From the NCBI RefSeq assembly GCF_018100795.1, contig NZ_JAGJDY010000003.1:457340-521339 (forward strand): DNA of 64,000 bases, in the 5' to 3' direction. Position 1 is the stretch's first letter, and the number at the start of each line of letters is the position of its first letter. Source of the DNA: Alteromonas sp. MMG017. Its GTDB lineage: Bacteria; Pseudomonadota; Gammaproteobacteria; Enterobacterales; Alteromonadaceae. Below, one piece after another: positions 18,238-27,523 of this stretch. The position numbers and the translations under genes were made by a program. Below the pieces are notes generated by a model that ran no database searches, was not told where the DNA came from, and saw only the letters and a program-made list of their open reading frames with translations.

Positions 18238-20562
18238 TTACGCACCCGCCCGTATTAACCCACCTAAGCCTTTTGTCTCTAAATATTCGTTTAAATGACC
18301 GAATACTTGTTCATGGCTTTGCGACGTTAACGCGAGAGAAAGAAGCTGTTTGCTTTCCGCCAGCGAAACCTTACGAATAAGCCAATTAATTTTTCGAATA
18401 TTGAACGCATTCATACTTAAACGACGATACCCCATGCCCATTAATAAAATAGCACCTGCCGGTTCACCGGCAATCTCGCCGCAGATGGTAACAGGGATTT
18501 GGTTCTCGTTTGATTGCTGCACAATGTCGTAGAGTGCAGCTAATACCGCAGGATGGTAGCTGTTGTACAGCCCTGCCACACGGGTGTTGTTTCTGTCTAC
18601 CGCCAACAAGTATTGGGTTAAATCGTTACTGCCCACCGAGAAGAAATCTACGTGTTTCGCAAGCTGCGGCAGTTGATACAATACCGAGGGTACTTCTAAC
18701 ATGATACCTAACTTAGGTCGCTGAAGTACTTCACCCGACTCACAAACCTCGTCACATATCTCAAAGTAGGCTTGGTTAACTAAGCGCTTGGCTTCTTGCA
18801 CTTCTGCCACCGTAGATATCATGGGTAGCATAATGCGTAGGTTTTTAAGCCCAATACTGGCTCTTAGCATGGCCCGTACTTGTACCAAGAATATCTCAGG
18901 GTGATCGAGTGTTAATCGTATGCCCCGCCACCCTAAGAACGGGTTCTCTTCATTGATGGGAAAATAAGGTAGTGGCTTATCGCCCCCCACATCAAGGGTA
19001 CGCATGGTAATCGGCAAATCGGGTGCCGACTCTAAGATTTGGCGATAAAGCTCGACTTGCTCTTGCTCAGAAGGAAAACGCTCCCGTAGCATAAAGGGAA
19101 TTTCAGTACGGTACAGACCAATACCCGAGCCAATATGGCCAGCATTAAGCTCGGCTTCAGCAGACAAACCCGCATTGATATATAGCGACATGCGACAGCC
19201 ATCTACGCTTTCACAAGGCTGCCCGGCTTCGGCGTCTATGCGCTCGGTTATTGCCGACTCTTCTTCAATAAGCTGAATAAATTCAGTTTTAATGTTCCGC
19301 TCGGGGGAAACAATTACCTCACCTGCATAACCATCGAGTAAAAGCTCTTTACCCTCAAGCAGTGCAGGAGACACATTCTGACACCCCATCACCGCAGGCA
19401 CCCCCATTGCCCTTGCTAGAATAGCGGCATGAGAGTTGTTCGACCCACGGATAGAGATGATGCCTTTGAGCTTTTCTCTTGGAAACTCTGCCAGCATGGT
19501 TGCCGATACTTCATCGGCCACCAAAATACTGTCTTCGGTGGCGAGTTTTTCTACCAGCTTTTGCCCTTGGCCTTGGCCTTCGGTAAGAATATTAGCCAGA
19601 ATACGATCTGAAAGGTCGACGATATCGATGGCACGCTCTTGCATGTAAGGGTCGTCCATCGCACGAAAACGTGCGGCGTAATTTTCGACAACCATCTTAA
19701 GTGACGACGCAGCATCCCACCCTTGCCTAATTTTCTCTTCTACCTCGCGGCCTAAACTATTGGCATCAAGCAAATGGTGATAAAGCTGAAAGATGGATTT
19801 AACGTCATCAGGAATATCGTCATCTAAACTTTTCGATAATCCATCTACGTGTTGGCGCGTGACTTCCACGCCTTTGCGGTAGGTTTGGATTTCGTCGTTT
19901 GGATTTTTACTGCGTTTAACAACCCAGTTTTTTAAATTAAGTGACTTATCAGGGGAAAAGCCTTTACCGATAGCTAAGCCGGGCGAACCCGCAATACCAG
20001 AGACATTTTTTTGCAGTGCAATACTGTTCACATTGGCGGTATTGTTTAGTGCCCCGCGCATGTCAGCATTGGTAATTTCAAGCGCAAGCTGTGCTGCTAA
20101 GGTAACTAAGAAAGCTTCTTCGTCTTCACTGAAGCGGCGCATTTCGCTTTGCTGCAGGGTAATTACCCCCAACACTTTACGCTGGTGAATAATGGGCGTA
20201 CCCAAAAAAGCGTTGTAGTTTTCTTCTTTAACTTCAGGATAGTGTTTGAATCGAGGATGATGCTGGGCGTTAACAATGTTGAGCGGTTCTTCACGCTGAC
20301 CGACTAAGCCAATTAAGCCTTCAGAAAAGCCAATATGAACTTGCTCTACTGCATCAGGGTGCAGACCGTCGGTAGCCTTTAAAATAAAGGTTTGTTTCTC
20401 GTAATCGGCTAGATATATGGAGCATGAGTCGACATCTAGCGTTTGTTTAACGCGAGATGCCAGGCGAAACAAGGCAGTATCTAGCGCAGGAATTTGATTC
20501 ATTTCCTGCACGATACGTTTAAGCGTGGTTAACATTGCGCCTTTTTGACCCTGAGTGTCCAA
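18238..20562 (-). CDS. ptsP: PTS-Ntr enzyme I (GAF-containing PEP-protein phosphotransferase)
   Basis: A 774-residue cytoplasmic protein that takes phosphate from phosphoenolpyruvate and passes it to NPr, the first step of the nitrogen-related phosphotransferase regulatory chain. An N-terminal GAF domain (about 1-165) is the mark of EI-Ntr. The EI N-terminal region follows, with the phosphorylated His in GSNNSHAAILARAMG near residue 376. The PEP-binding TIM barrel (about 430-720) has Arg/Glu/Cys residues including ITICGEIAGEP-type near 690. It lies between rppH and the TSUP gene; the rppH-ptsP order is conserved in gammaproteobacteria. Confidence 0.95.
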   Translation of the reverse strand: MDTQGQKGAMLTTLKRIVQEMNQIPALDTALFRLASRVKQTLDVDSCSIYLADYEKQTFILKATDGLHPDAVEQVHIGFSEGLIGLVGQREEPLNIVNAQHHPRFKHYPEVKEENYNAFLGTPIIHQRKVLGVITLQQSEMRRFSEDEEAFLVTLAAQLALEITNADMRGALNNTANVNSIALQKNVSGIAGSPGLAIGKGFSPDKSLNLKNWVVKRSKNPNDEIQTYRKGVEVTRQHVDGLSKSLDDDIPDDVKSIFQLYHHLLDANSLGREVEEKIRQGWDAASSLKMVVENYAARFRAMDDPYMQERAIDIVDLSDRILANILTEGQGQGQKLVEKLATEDSILVADEVSATMLAEFPREKLKGIISIRGSNNSHAAILARAMGVPAVMGCQNVSPALLEGKELLLDGYAGEVIVSPERNIKTEFIQLIEEESAITERIDAEAGQPCESVDGCRMSLYINAGLSAEAELNAGHIGSGIGLYRTEIPFMLRERFPSEQEQVELYRQILESAPDLPITMRTLDVGGDKPLPYFPINEENPFLGWRGIRLTLDHPEIFLVQVRAMLRASIGLKNLRIMLPMISTVAEVQEAKRLVNQAYFEICDEVCESGEVLQRPKLGIMLEVPSVLYQLPQLAKHVDFFSVGSNDLTQYLLAVDRNNTRVAGLYNSYHPAVLAALYDIVQQSNENQIPVTICGEIAGEPAGAILLMGMGYRRLSMNAFNIRKINWLIRKVSLAESKQLLSLALTSQSHEQVFGHLNEYLETKGLGGLIRAGA

Positions 20563-20591
20563 TCGCTACTCCCTATACTTTGCTCGTTCGC

Positions 20592-21134
20592 CTAGCCTCG
20601 CCTGCGCTTTTTACCGCGCTTTTGCGACGACGTATTATGGCGCTGTTGTGGACGCTGTTGAGCAGCCATTACAACAGGGGAAAATTCCTTCATAACCCGA
20701 CGGTAGACGTCTCGCTTGAACGACACGACATTTCTAATTGGATACCAATAGCTCACCCAACGCCAATCATCAAATTCTGGGTGCCCTGTTTTCAATACAT
20801 TCACGTCCCGCTCATTACAGTCAAGCTGCAGCAGGAACCACTTTTGTTTTTGGCCTATACAGACCGGATTACTTCCCTGACGAATTAATCGCTTAGGAAG
20901 CTTATATCTAAGCCAGTTACGTGTAACACTTAAAATGGTGACATCTTTCGGTGTCAGTCCCACTTCTTCGTGCAGCTCGCGGTACATAGCTTGTTCGGCA
21001 GATTCCCCTTCATCAATTCCGCCTTGAGGGAACTGCCATGAATGTTGACCATAACGCCTTGCCCAAAATATTTGACCCATTTTGTTGCAAATCACTATGC
21101 CCACATTCGCACGGAATCCATCGGCATCTATCAC
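20592..21134 (-). CDS. rppH: RNA pyrophosphohydrolase
   Basis: A Nudix hydrolase of 180 residues that removes pyrophosphate from the 5' end of mRNAs to start RNase E-dependent decay. The Nudix box is [27 protein letters not shown], about residues 38-60 of the chosen product. The flanks QHSWQFPQ and [13 protein letters not shown] match RppH closely. I chose the GTG at 21134 because it follows GGGAG by five bases and places the N-terminus as in E. coli ([12 protein letters not shown]). A longer reading frame begins 13 codons upstream at 21173. The C-terminal tail is strongly basic (KRGKKRRRG). It is the first gene of a long minus-strand run, divergent from mutH. Confidence 0.95.
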   Translation of the reverse strand: MIDADGFRANVGIVICNKMGQIFWARRYGQHSWQFPQGGIDEGESAEQAMYRELHEEVGLTPKDVTILSVTRNWLRYKLPKRLIRQGSNPVCIGQKQKWFLLQLDCNERDVNVLKTGHPEFDDWRWVSYWYPIRNVVSFKRDVYRRVMKEFSPVVMAAQQRPQQRHNTSSQKRGKKRRRG

Positions 21135-21250
21135 ATAGACTCCCGGGCACACTATACTTTTATATCTCTGCATTCTTCCATAATATATACACCATTCAAA
21201 GCATTAATCGAAATTCATGCTTTCCTTATAGAAAATTACTGAGCTGAACT

Positions 21251-21925
21251 ATGCGTCCACCCGAGTCTCCACCTGAAAATTCAACTGCGTTATTAGCACG
21301 CTGTGACGCCATTGCGGGCTTAACCTTGGGAGAATTAGCCCACATGGCTGACGTTGCCATACCAGAAAATTTACAGCGTCATAAAGGCTGGCCAGGTATG
21401 TTGATTGAACGTTGGTTAGGGGCCAGTGCCGGATCTAAACCTCAGCAAGACTTCCCAGAGCTGGGTATTGAACTTAAAACTATTCCCATCGATGCCAATT
21501 TTATGCCCCTTGAAACCACCTATGTTTGCTATGCCCCCTTGTTGATGCAGCCAGGGTTAACGTGGGAAACAAGCAATGTACGCAACAAAATTCAACAAGT
21601 GCTGTGGTTACCTATTGAGGGAGACAGGCGCATTCCATTGGCGCAGCGCAGAGTCGCCAGTGCGTTTTATTGGCAGCCGAGTGCACTAGAAGATGCGATA
21701 TTAAAACAAGACTGGGAAGAGCTTACAGAGCAAATACTGACAGGGCATGTAGAATCAATCACTTCTCGCCAAGGCGAGGCGTTGCACCTTCGCCCTAAGG
21801 CTGCCAGCGGCAAAGTATTAACTGATGCCTTAGGTCCGCAAGGCGAGCGAATCAAAACGCGCCCTCGTGGGTTCTACTTGCGTAAAACCTTTACCCAGCA
21901 GGTGCTTTATAACGCGTTTAGCTAA
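21251..21925 (+). CDS. mutH: DNA mismatch repair endonuclease MutH
   Basis: A 224-residue endonuclease that nicks the unmethylated strand at hemimethylated GATC after MutS/MutL recruitment, so the host should carry Dam methylase. The catalytic DxnExK residues are seen in QDFPELGIELKT (about 76-87). Other hallmarks are WLGASAGSKP, TWETSNVRNKIQ, PLAQRRV and PRGFYLRKTF. Length matches E. coli MutH (229). It is transcribed divergently from rppH across about 116 bases and converges on the AraC-type regulator. Confidence 0.96.
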   Translation: MRPPESPPENSTALLARCDAIAGLTLGELAHMADVAIPENLQRHKGWPGMLIERWLGASAGSKPQQDFPELGIELKTIPIDANFMPLETTYVCYAPLLMQPGLTWETSNVRNKIQQVLWLPIEGDRRIPLAQRRVASAFYWQPSALEDAILKQDWEELTEQILTGHVESITSRQGEALHLRPKAASGKVLTDALGPQGERIKTRPRGFYLRKTFTQQVLYNAFS

Positions 21926-21974
21926 CTTTACGTTTAGCATGGTGATGTCGGTTGGATAAATAGAGGCTGTTAAA

Positions 21975-23048
21975 CTAGCGTGTCTCTTGAGAGCTGCGGA
22001 AATGCTTTACCAACACATCGCCTAAAAACTTTTCAGAATTAAGACCTAAGCGTTTTGCCACTTTCGCTATTTTGGCATCACTTCGCAGCAGTACATTTTT
22101 GGCGTAGTCCAGCCGGTACTGATACACAAAGCCGCGAAAGTTTTTCTTAAGTTCTAAGTGCAAGGCAATCGCCAGGGTGGTGGGTTCGACTCCTGCCTCA
22201 TCGCTAAAGTCTTTCAATGTTAGCCCAAGCTTCTTGTAGTTTTTACCATCAATCATGGTGCGCTTAGCTTGACCAATGACCGCTCGCAATTCAGCTGGCT
22301 TTACCGCGCCTTCATCCAGCCGCTCGTAATCTAAAGGCGACGGTGACGTTACCCTAGGAAAAGTAAGGCTAAATAGCACCACAAGCAGAGAAACGCCGAG
22401 GGCCGTATGATGTAGGCTTTCCCAAAAAGGCACGGTAAAAAAGCCAAAGGTGGCAGCAGTCACCAGCAAAATACTGGCAAACGCCACAACAACCGTATTT
22501 GCCATGACGCTGGCAAGTCTTGGTACGCGAAACTCTTGAACATCAACCGCCTGTTCGGGTAAATGCCTATGATACATTTGAATGTGTTCAGTGATGAGAA
22601 TACCAATGAGCAACACGCAGAACCCCGTTGTTAACGAGGCTAAATAAGCTGGCCATAGCATTAATGGCTCGCCACTCGGAGAGGCTTCTAGCCACAATAG
22701 CTTGTCTTCGGTGGGGATAAGCAAAATAGTTAATTGCAGCACGGCCATTACCCAAAAAGGCACCCACAATCGAGAACGTTTAGACGGGTAAGCTAATAAC
22801 ATGGGTTTAACCATTCTATAGCTACACGTCATTAGCAGTACCGCAAATACGTCTGACAACCCATACAGAGGCGCCAGTTGGGTTAACTGCCATAACCGCA
22901 TCCATTCATCTAACATGAAAACAGGCCAACACAGAATGGCAGCCGCTAGCCAACGCCCTTGAGGTATGCGCTGACGATAATAAACAAACCTGGCTACCAC
23001 AATAAAATAGAAAAACAGCGCCGCATAAAGGGCGTAGTCATACACCAT
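21975..23048 (-). CDS. Seven-helix membrane protein with AraC-type DNA-binding domain
   Basis: A 357-residue regulator combining about seven hydrophobic helices (within residues 1-240) and a C-terminal AraC-type helix-turn-helix domain (about 260-350). The latter shows the family pattern: LTLKDFSDEAGVEPTTLAIAL for the first helix-turn-helix, then FRGFVYQYRLDYAKNVLL and IAKVAKRLGLNSEKFLGDVL. Such proteins sense a signal at or in the membrane and act on nearby promoters. I use ATG 23048, preceded by AAGGTG at about 9 bases; GTG 23060 is an alternative. Neighbours (mutH, ygiF) give no hint of its target. Confidence 0.85.
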   Translation of the reverse strand: MVYDYALYAALFFYFIVVARFVYYRQRIPQGRWLAAAILCWPVFMLDEWMRLWQLTQLAPLYGLSDVFAVLLMTCSYRMVKPMLLAYPSKRSRLWVPFWVMAVLQLTILLIPTEDKLLWLEASPSGEPLMLWPAYLASLTTGFCVLLIGILITEHIQMYHRHLPEQAVDVQEFRVPRLASVMANTVVVAFASILLVTAATFGFFTVPFWESLHHTALGVSLLVVLFSLTFPRVTSPSPLDYERLDEGAVKPAELRAVIGQAKRTMIDGKNYKKLGLTLKDFSDEAGVEPTTLAIALHLELKKNFRGFVYQYRLDYAKNVLLRSDAKIAKVAKRLGLNSEKFLGDVLVKHFRSSQETR

Positions 23049-23096
23049 ATCTGCTTTCACCTTACTACATCCTTGTTCGCGATTTACTTGGCAACA

Positions 23097-24602
23097 TTAC
23101 CAGTAAATATCTCGTTCTAATGCCACAGCGCGGGTTCGCTCCATCACTTTTACGAGCACGGTCAACTTGCTGCTTGTCCACTTGCTAAGTTCGTCTTGCG
23201 TTTCTAATTCGGAATCTTGTACGGCTTGGCGAAGCATTAACAGCGCATTGAGTTCCTCAATACCGGTTAACAAATCTAACCAAGGCGCTCTAAAGTTACC
23301 CCGCTCTTCTAAAAACAAATCCCCAAGTAGAAAACCGCTCCACAAAGTTTGTCGAAGTACTACCTCTACTAAGGTGTAGTTGGCGGGGCCCATGGCTTTA
23401 TTGGCTGGCATACTTTGCTGCACCGTTTGCCATCCCTGAGATAACCACCCTTTGGCATGATCTAAAACCAGCAAATCATACCCTGTGGCCTCTCTACGCC
23501 ATGGTTTTGCGTTAATTAAGTCGATAGCTTGCAGCTTGATATCGGTCGCCATGCTGTCGAAAAATAAACTGGCGGGGTCATGGGCATGCAACAGTCCTGC
23601 TTTACGCCCCTGCAAATAACTGACAATAGCAGGGTGTTTGCTTAAGGTTTTGTGAAACAGGCTCTTTTTAGATAATAAATACCGTAAGCTTTGCAGATCG
23701 TCTTGCCAAGCCCATTGCTGCGCATAAGCAATGAGCTTTTTATGTAACGCAAGCATTTCTGGGCATTGTAGTACGGGTAAATACAAAGACACGCTTTGTA
23801 ACAGCAAGCGCACACTCTTGGCCACTTCTGCTAGGGTTTTAATAGAGCCACTTTCAATAAACACATGCTCATGGTGCTGCCAATGAGCTAAAGCCAATTG
23901 AAGCGCACTTGAAAAGGCTTCTTCGGTAGACGATTTTGGATTTAGCGGCAAAAAGTCTGGCAAGGGTTTTACTTTGGCGTTAAAACCGTGCAGAAGCTGA
24001 TACCCTTGCGCCGCTTTAGACACATCACTTAGCCTCACATCCATGCAACTGTTAATGTGAGTGGCCAATATGAATAGGCTATCTAGATCGCCGCTTTGAA
24101 GCTCAAGTTCAATCTCATTAATCGGTGAACTCGCTTTATCAGTGGCGGCTTCACCACAATCAAGTACTACCTCTACGCGACTCTTCTCTACCTCTACAAT
24201 ATAAGCATGGCGAGTAAAGTGGGTACTAAATTGCTTTTCCAATTTGCTGTTCATGCTGGGAATATTCCAGCTAGAAGGCCACACTGAGGTATCAAACAGG
24301 GTTAAGTCGGGGTCAGGTGCATTGAGATCAATGTTGTATTCTGCACGCTGATGTAACCCACCACTGACTTTCCCATTGGTTTTTAAGGTTTGCTCGTAGC
24401 TGCCATTATTGCCGCGTACACGAAAACCCATCTTACTTTCTTGAAAATCGTGATTTACCGTATCGTAATAATCGTTTTCAAGCCGCAGTTCGGTGTGGGA
24501 AATGAGGGTAATATTATTTTTTTCGAAAAGAGGGAGTACGCGGTCTTTAAATGCTTGATGCGCACCATCTTGAGTAACAAATTTTAGTTCAATTTCAGAC
24601 AT
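23097..24602 (-). CDS. ygiF: CYTH-CHAD inorganic triphosphatase (YgiF-like)
   Basis: A 501-residue protein with an N-terminal CYTH triphosphate-tunnel domain (about 1-200; the ExExK motif is EIELK at residues 3-7) and a C-terminal CHAD helical domain (about 220-500) that may bind polyphosphate. The E. coli homologue hydrolyses inorganic triphosphate. The ATG at 24602 is preferred because the CYTH motif must be at the extreme N-terminus; the longer frame to 24635 adds a His/Cys-rich leader that is unlikely to be translated. It is divergent from the SH3 protein ygiM, the same pairing as ygiF/ygiM in E. coli. Confidence 0.9.
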   Translation of the reverse strand: MSEIELKFVTQDGAHQAFKDRVLPLFEKNNITLISHTELRLENDYYDTVNHDFQESKMGFRVRGNNGSYEQTLKTNGKVSGGLHQRAEYNIDLNAPDPDLTLFDTSVWPSSWNIPSMNSKLEKQFSTHFTRHAYIVEVEKSRVEVVLDCGEAATDKASSPINEIELELQSGDLDSLFILATHINSCMDVRLSDVSKAAQGYQLLHGFNAKVKPLPDFLPLNPKSSTEEAFSSALQLALAHWQHHEHVFIESGSIKTLAEVAKSVRLLLQSVSLYLPVLQCPEMLALHKKLIAYAQQWAWQDDLQSLRYLLSKKSLFHKTLSKHPAIVSYLQGRKAGLLHAHDPASLFFDSMATDIKLQAIDLINAKPWRREATGYDLLVLDHAKGWLSQGWQTVQQSMPANKAMGPANYTLVEVVLRQTLWSGFLLGDLFLEERGNFRAPWLDLLTGIEELNALLMLRQAVQDSELETQDELSKWTSSKLTVLVKVMERTRAVALERDIYW

Positions 24603-24674
24603 ATTTGCGCAGTGGCACACGTGATAATGATGCAACCTTACCTGTGTCCAAACTAATTCGCAATGACACTGTTA

Positions 24675-24699
24675 ACTGGTTGCGATGAAATTAACCAGT
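24675..24699. repeat. Inverted repeat between ygiF and ygiM
   Basis: ACTGGTT (24675-24681) and AACCAGT (24693-24699) with an 11-base spacer in the divergent ygiF/ygiM control region. It could be an operator serving one or both genes; no known consensus is matched. Confidence 0.3.
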
Positions 24700-24779
24700 A
24701 GACAAAAGTGGAACAAACTTGCCTTTATCGCGGTCAACCAATACCATCTCCATGTTTTAGACGAGTATTTGGACTACCT

Positions 24780-25382
24780 ATGATTCGAAAGTGGTTAGCA
24801 GTTGCCCTTTTTGCATGCTCTTGCCAAGCGCTGGCTCTTCAAGAGAGCGATACGCTAGAAGCGTCGTCGTCGCACTATATTCGCGATGATTTATTTATCT
24901 TTTTACACACGGGCCCAGGCCGAAACTACCGTATTCTAGGGTCTGTAGAGGCAGGCACACCGATTACTGTGCTAGACCGTGATGCTGATGCAGAGTTCAC
25001 GCAAGTGACCGATGATGAAGGTCGTAAGGGGTGGGTTGAATCAAAGTATGTGACTACAGAGATGTCACAAGCTGAAAAACTACCTATGTTAAGTGAGCAG
25101 TTAGCACAAAGCCAAACCAGCTTACAAACTACCCAACGCGAGAATGCGAACCTGCGCCAGCAGCTTAATGATGCGCGCCAGCAAATTACGCAACTCACAA
25201 CGGATACTGAACAACAAAGCAACGATATTAAACTCTTAAGTGCGCAAGTAGAAAGTGCAGATAAAGATGAACTGGTCACCTGGTTCACCCGTGGCGGCAT
25301 TGTTGCCGGCGCAGGTATTTTATTGGGCGTACTTCTGACTTATATGCCGAAAAAGCGTAATCGCAGTAAAGAGTGGATGTAA
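24780..25382 (+). CDS. ygiM: SH3-domain membrane protein YgiM (TIGR04211 type)
   Basis: A 200-residue envelope protein: signal peptide (MIRKWLAVALFACSCQALA), a bacterial SH3 domain (about 25-95; IFLHTGPGRNYRILGSVEAG and KGWVESKYV), a coiled coil (about 105-165; repeated Gln/Leu heptads) and one C-terminal transmembrane helix (about 172-190) ending in a basic tail. It is likely anchored in the inner membrane with the SH3 domain in the periplasm. The function is not firmly known. The ATG at 24780 is chosen because it begins the signal peptide; the reading frame is open for 24 more codons upstream. Confidence 0.88.
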   Translation: MIRKWLAVALFACSCQALALQESDTLEASSSHYIRDDLFIFLHTGPGRNYRILGSVEAGTPITVLDRDADAEFTQVTDDEGRKGWVESKYVTTEMSQAEKLPMLSEQLAQSQTSLQTTQRENANLRQQLNDARQQITQLTTDTEQQSNDIKLLSAQVESADKDELVTWFTRGGIVAGAGILLGVLLTYMPKKRNRSKEWM

Positions 25383-25423
25383 TTACCGATACTGTTGTAT
25401 CGATAAGGTAAAATTGTCGATGT

Positions 25424-25455
25424 TAAAAAAAAGCGGCTTGTTAGCCGCTTCTTTT
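25424..25455. terminator. Bidirectional rho-independent terminator
   Basis: Stem AAGCGGCT (25431-25438) with AGCCGCTT (25443-25450), a 4-base loop, T-rich downstream on the plus strand (CTTTTAT) and an A8 run upstream that serves as a U tract for the minus strand. It ends both ygiM and the convergent efflux two-component operon. Confidence 0.85.
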
Positions 25456-25479
25456 ATATCTAGGTATATAAAATGGCTC

Positions 25480-26835
25480 TCACGACTGCACTTCGGTATC
25501 TTCAGGTTCATTAAGAGTAAGTGTAACGTGATAACCATTTACGACCGCACCGGCCTGGAACTGCCATCCCAACCGTTCTGTTAATTTAGTAATTAGCTTA
25601 AGTCCCAACCCGTAACCGTTATCCTCAACGTTAGATAGTGGCGAAGCCTCTGCGTCATTCTCGTTTAGGCTCTGGTTCTGGCTGTATTTTAACTCATGGT
25701 TCTCGATGGTTAAGGTAGTCTCATTTAGTGAAATAGACACTACACCGCTGTCGGTATGTTGAAAGGCATTTCGGATAACATTTCCAATAATTATTCTACT
25801 CGCCGTATCCGGCAGATACAGTGTCGTACTTGGCACATTCACATCGACGGTGACGGTTTTTCCTTTTAATAAGTATCTCAAGTCATCACAAAGTTGCTCA
25901 ACCATGGTAGCAATGTCCACGGGATGATGAGGCAAAGGTTGACTGTCTTCGCGTGCTAACCACAATAAAGTTTCGGTTAAATCGGTCATTGTTTTAGAGG
26001 CGTTATCAATCCGCATTAAGGCATTTGTTCCTTTACTGCCAATTGTATGTGATTGATGTTGTAGTTGCTCTTTTTCTAAAACACGCTGTAGCAATTCCGT
26101 GCTGCTTCGAATAACCGCAATGGGAGTACGCAACTCATGACTGGCGTGATTAACAAAAGTACGCTCTCGCTCCAGGGTTTGTTTCACGCTTTGCAGGCTG
26201 TTGTGTATCAGTGACGCAAGCGCGTTGAGCTCTTTGTAGCGAAACCTTGGGATAGGTGCATCAAGTTGCTTTTCATCTAGCGCCGCCGCCCAATCCTGAA
26301 GCATTTCTACGGGCTTGGTCACGCTTCGCATGATAAGCAACAATACGATTGCGAACACGCCCAGTGCACCTACTCCAATAATGATACTTACCAGTTCATG
26401 GCTTAACCACACCGGCCGATGACCACGTCCTTTGGGCTCGCCAAACACTTGAGAAATATACCTTACCTCGCCGCTTTCAAGTGGCACCATCACCAAAAAT
26501 CGTGCGGCGTATGGGCGCGTGAAAAACCAATCACGCTTTAAATCTTTAACTAAAACAAAAGGAATAAGTTCATCTTGCTTGAATGACGCAAGAATTTCTT
26601 CTGGTTGTTGGTCAAATTCGGTACTGATATAGAAATTCAAAACACGCTGTGGCGACTTACCAACTAATTCGGTGTTGCTTGCCATCCTTACCATGGTACC
26701 GCGTAACATACCGTCCATACCTTGAAAAAAGCGTTCAGAGGAAAACATTGAAAACAAGGTGATCAGCACACTCCCCACGGCAAGCAAGGTCCACAACACA
26801 TAGCGACGTAAACTCAGGTGTAAGCCTTTAACCAT
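25480..26835 (-). CDS. Sensor histidine kinase of the RND efflux operon
   Basis: A 451-residue inner-membrane sensor kinase. Transmembrane helix 1 is about residues 10-30, a periplasmic sensor about 31-145, helix 2 about 150-172, then HAMP. HisKA carries the phosphoacceptor in NHASHELRTP, and HATPase_c carries the N box GNVIRNAFQHT and G box YGLGLKLITKL. ATG 26835 is chosen: it lies one base after the stop of the response regulator and has GAGG about 10 bases upstream. An open frame extends ten codons further. It is the last gene of the five-gene efflux operon and should sense a pump substrate or envelope stress. Confidence 0.92.
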   Translation of the reverse strand: MVKGLHLSLRRYVLWTLLAVGSVLITLFSMFSSERFFQGMDGMLRGTMVRMASNTELVGKSPQRVLNFYISTEFDQQPEEILASFKQDELIPFVLVKDLKRDWFFTRPYAARFLVMVPLESGEVRYISQVFGEPKGRGHRPVWLSHELVSIIIGVGALGVFAIVLLLIMRSVTKPVEMLQDWAAALDEKQLDAPIPRFRYKELNALASLIHNSLQSVKQTLERERTFVNHASHELRTPIAVIRSSTELLQRVLEKEQLQHQSHTIGSKGTNALMRIDNASKTMTDLTETLLWLAREDSQPLPHHPVDIATMVEQLCDDLRYLLKGKTVTVDVNVPSTTLYLPDTASRIIIGNVIRNAFQHTDSGVVSISLNETTLTIENHELKYSQNQSLNENDAEASPLSNVEDNGYGLGLKLITKLTERLGWQFQAGAVVNGYHVTLTLNEPEDTEVQS

Positions 26836-26836
26836 A

Positions 26837-27508
26837 TCAGCCGTCCTCAGTGAGGTAAAAACCACTGTTTGGCTTACTTAGCACCGAAATAGAGGCATTC
26901 ACCTGTTCTAAACTTTTTCGTAAATGATGCATGTGCACTTTAAGCACATTACTTTCCGGCGCGCTATCTTTCCAAGCGGCTTCAATAAGCCGTTCTCGGC
27001 TAACCACTTCCCCTTTGGCTAACAACAGTTTTTTAAGCAGTGCATAGGTGATAGGGCTAAGTTTAATAAGGTTGCCATTTGCATGAGCCTCTTGCGTATT
27101 CATGTTAAGTGTCACATTACCCATAGCGGTTTGATTTACCTGCGCAGATCGCCGACCTGCTAGAGCAGTTACCCTTGCGACGAGTTCAGCCATGGCAAAA
27201 GGCTTAATTAAATAATCGTCAGCGCCTTTTTTAAAACCAGTGAGCTTATCTTCAAGCTGGTCACGCGCTGTCAGCATAATAACCGGCGTGTCGTTACCAT
27301 CGTTGCGCATACGCTCGCAAACGCTAAAACCATCTAAACGCGGCAAGTTGATATCAAGCACGAGTACATCGTATTGATACTGATTAATGAATTGCAACGC
27401 AGCCACCCCATTGCTGGCGTGATCGCACTGCATATCCTCTAACTCCAAGTAGTCTAGGACGTTGCCAGCCAATCCAATATCATCTTCAACTAACAACACC
27501 CGATTCAT
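26837..27508 (-). CDS. OmpR/PhoB-family response regulator of the RND efflux operon
   Basis: A 223-residue transcription factor with a receiver domain (acidic pair in LLVEDDIGL, phosphoacceptor Asp in LVLDINLPRLDG near residue 50, Lys in YLIKPF) and a winged-helix DNA-binding domain (about 125-220; KLSPITYALLKKLLLAKGEVVSRERLI and VHMHHLRKSLE). ATG 27508 follows AGGTG by six bases; a GTG three codons upstream is possible. It lies 15 bases after the pump gene and one base before its kinase. The 11-bp direct repeats ahead of the operon (33433-33451) are a good candidate for its own binding site, implying autoregulation. Confidence 0.92.
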   Translation of the reverse strand: MNRVLLVEDDIGLAGNVLDYLELEDMQCDHASNGVAALQFINQYQYDVLVLDINLPRLDGFSVCERMRNDGNDTPVIMLTARDQLEDKLTGFKKGADDYLIKPFAMAELVARVTALAGRRSAQVNQTAMGNVTLNMNTQEAHANGNLIKLSPITYALLKKLLLAKGEVVSRERLIEAAWKDSAPESNVLKVHMHHLRKSLEQVNASISVLSKPNSGFYLTEDG

Positions 27509-27523
27509 TGTTTTCACCTAAGT

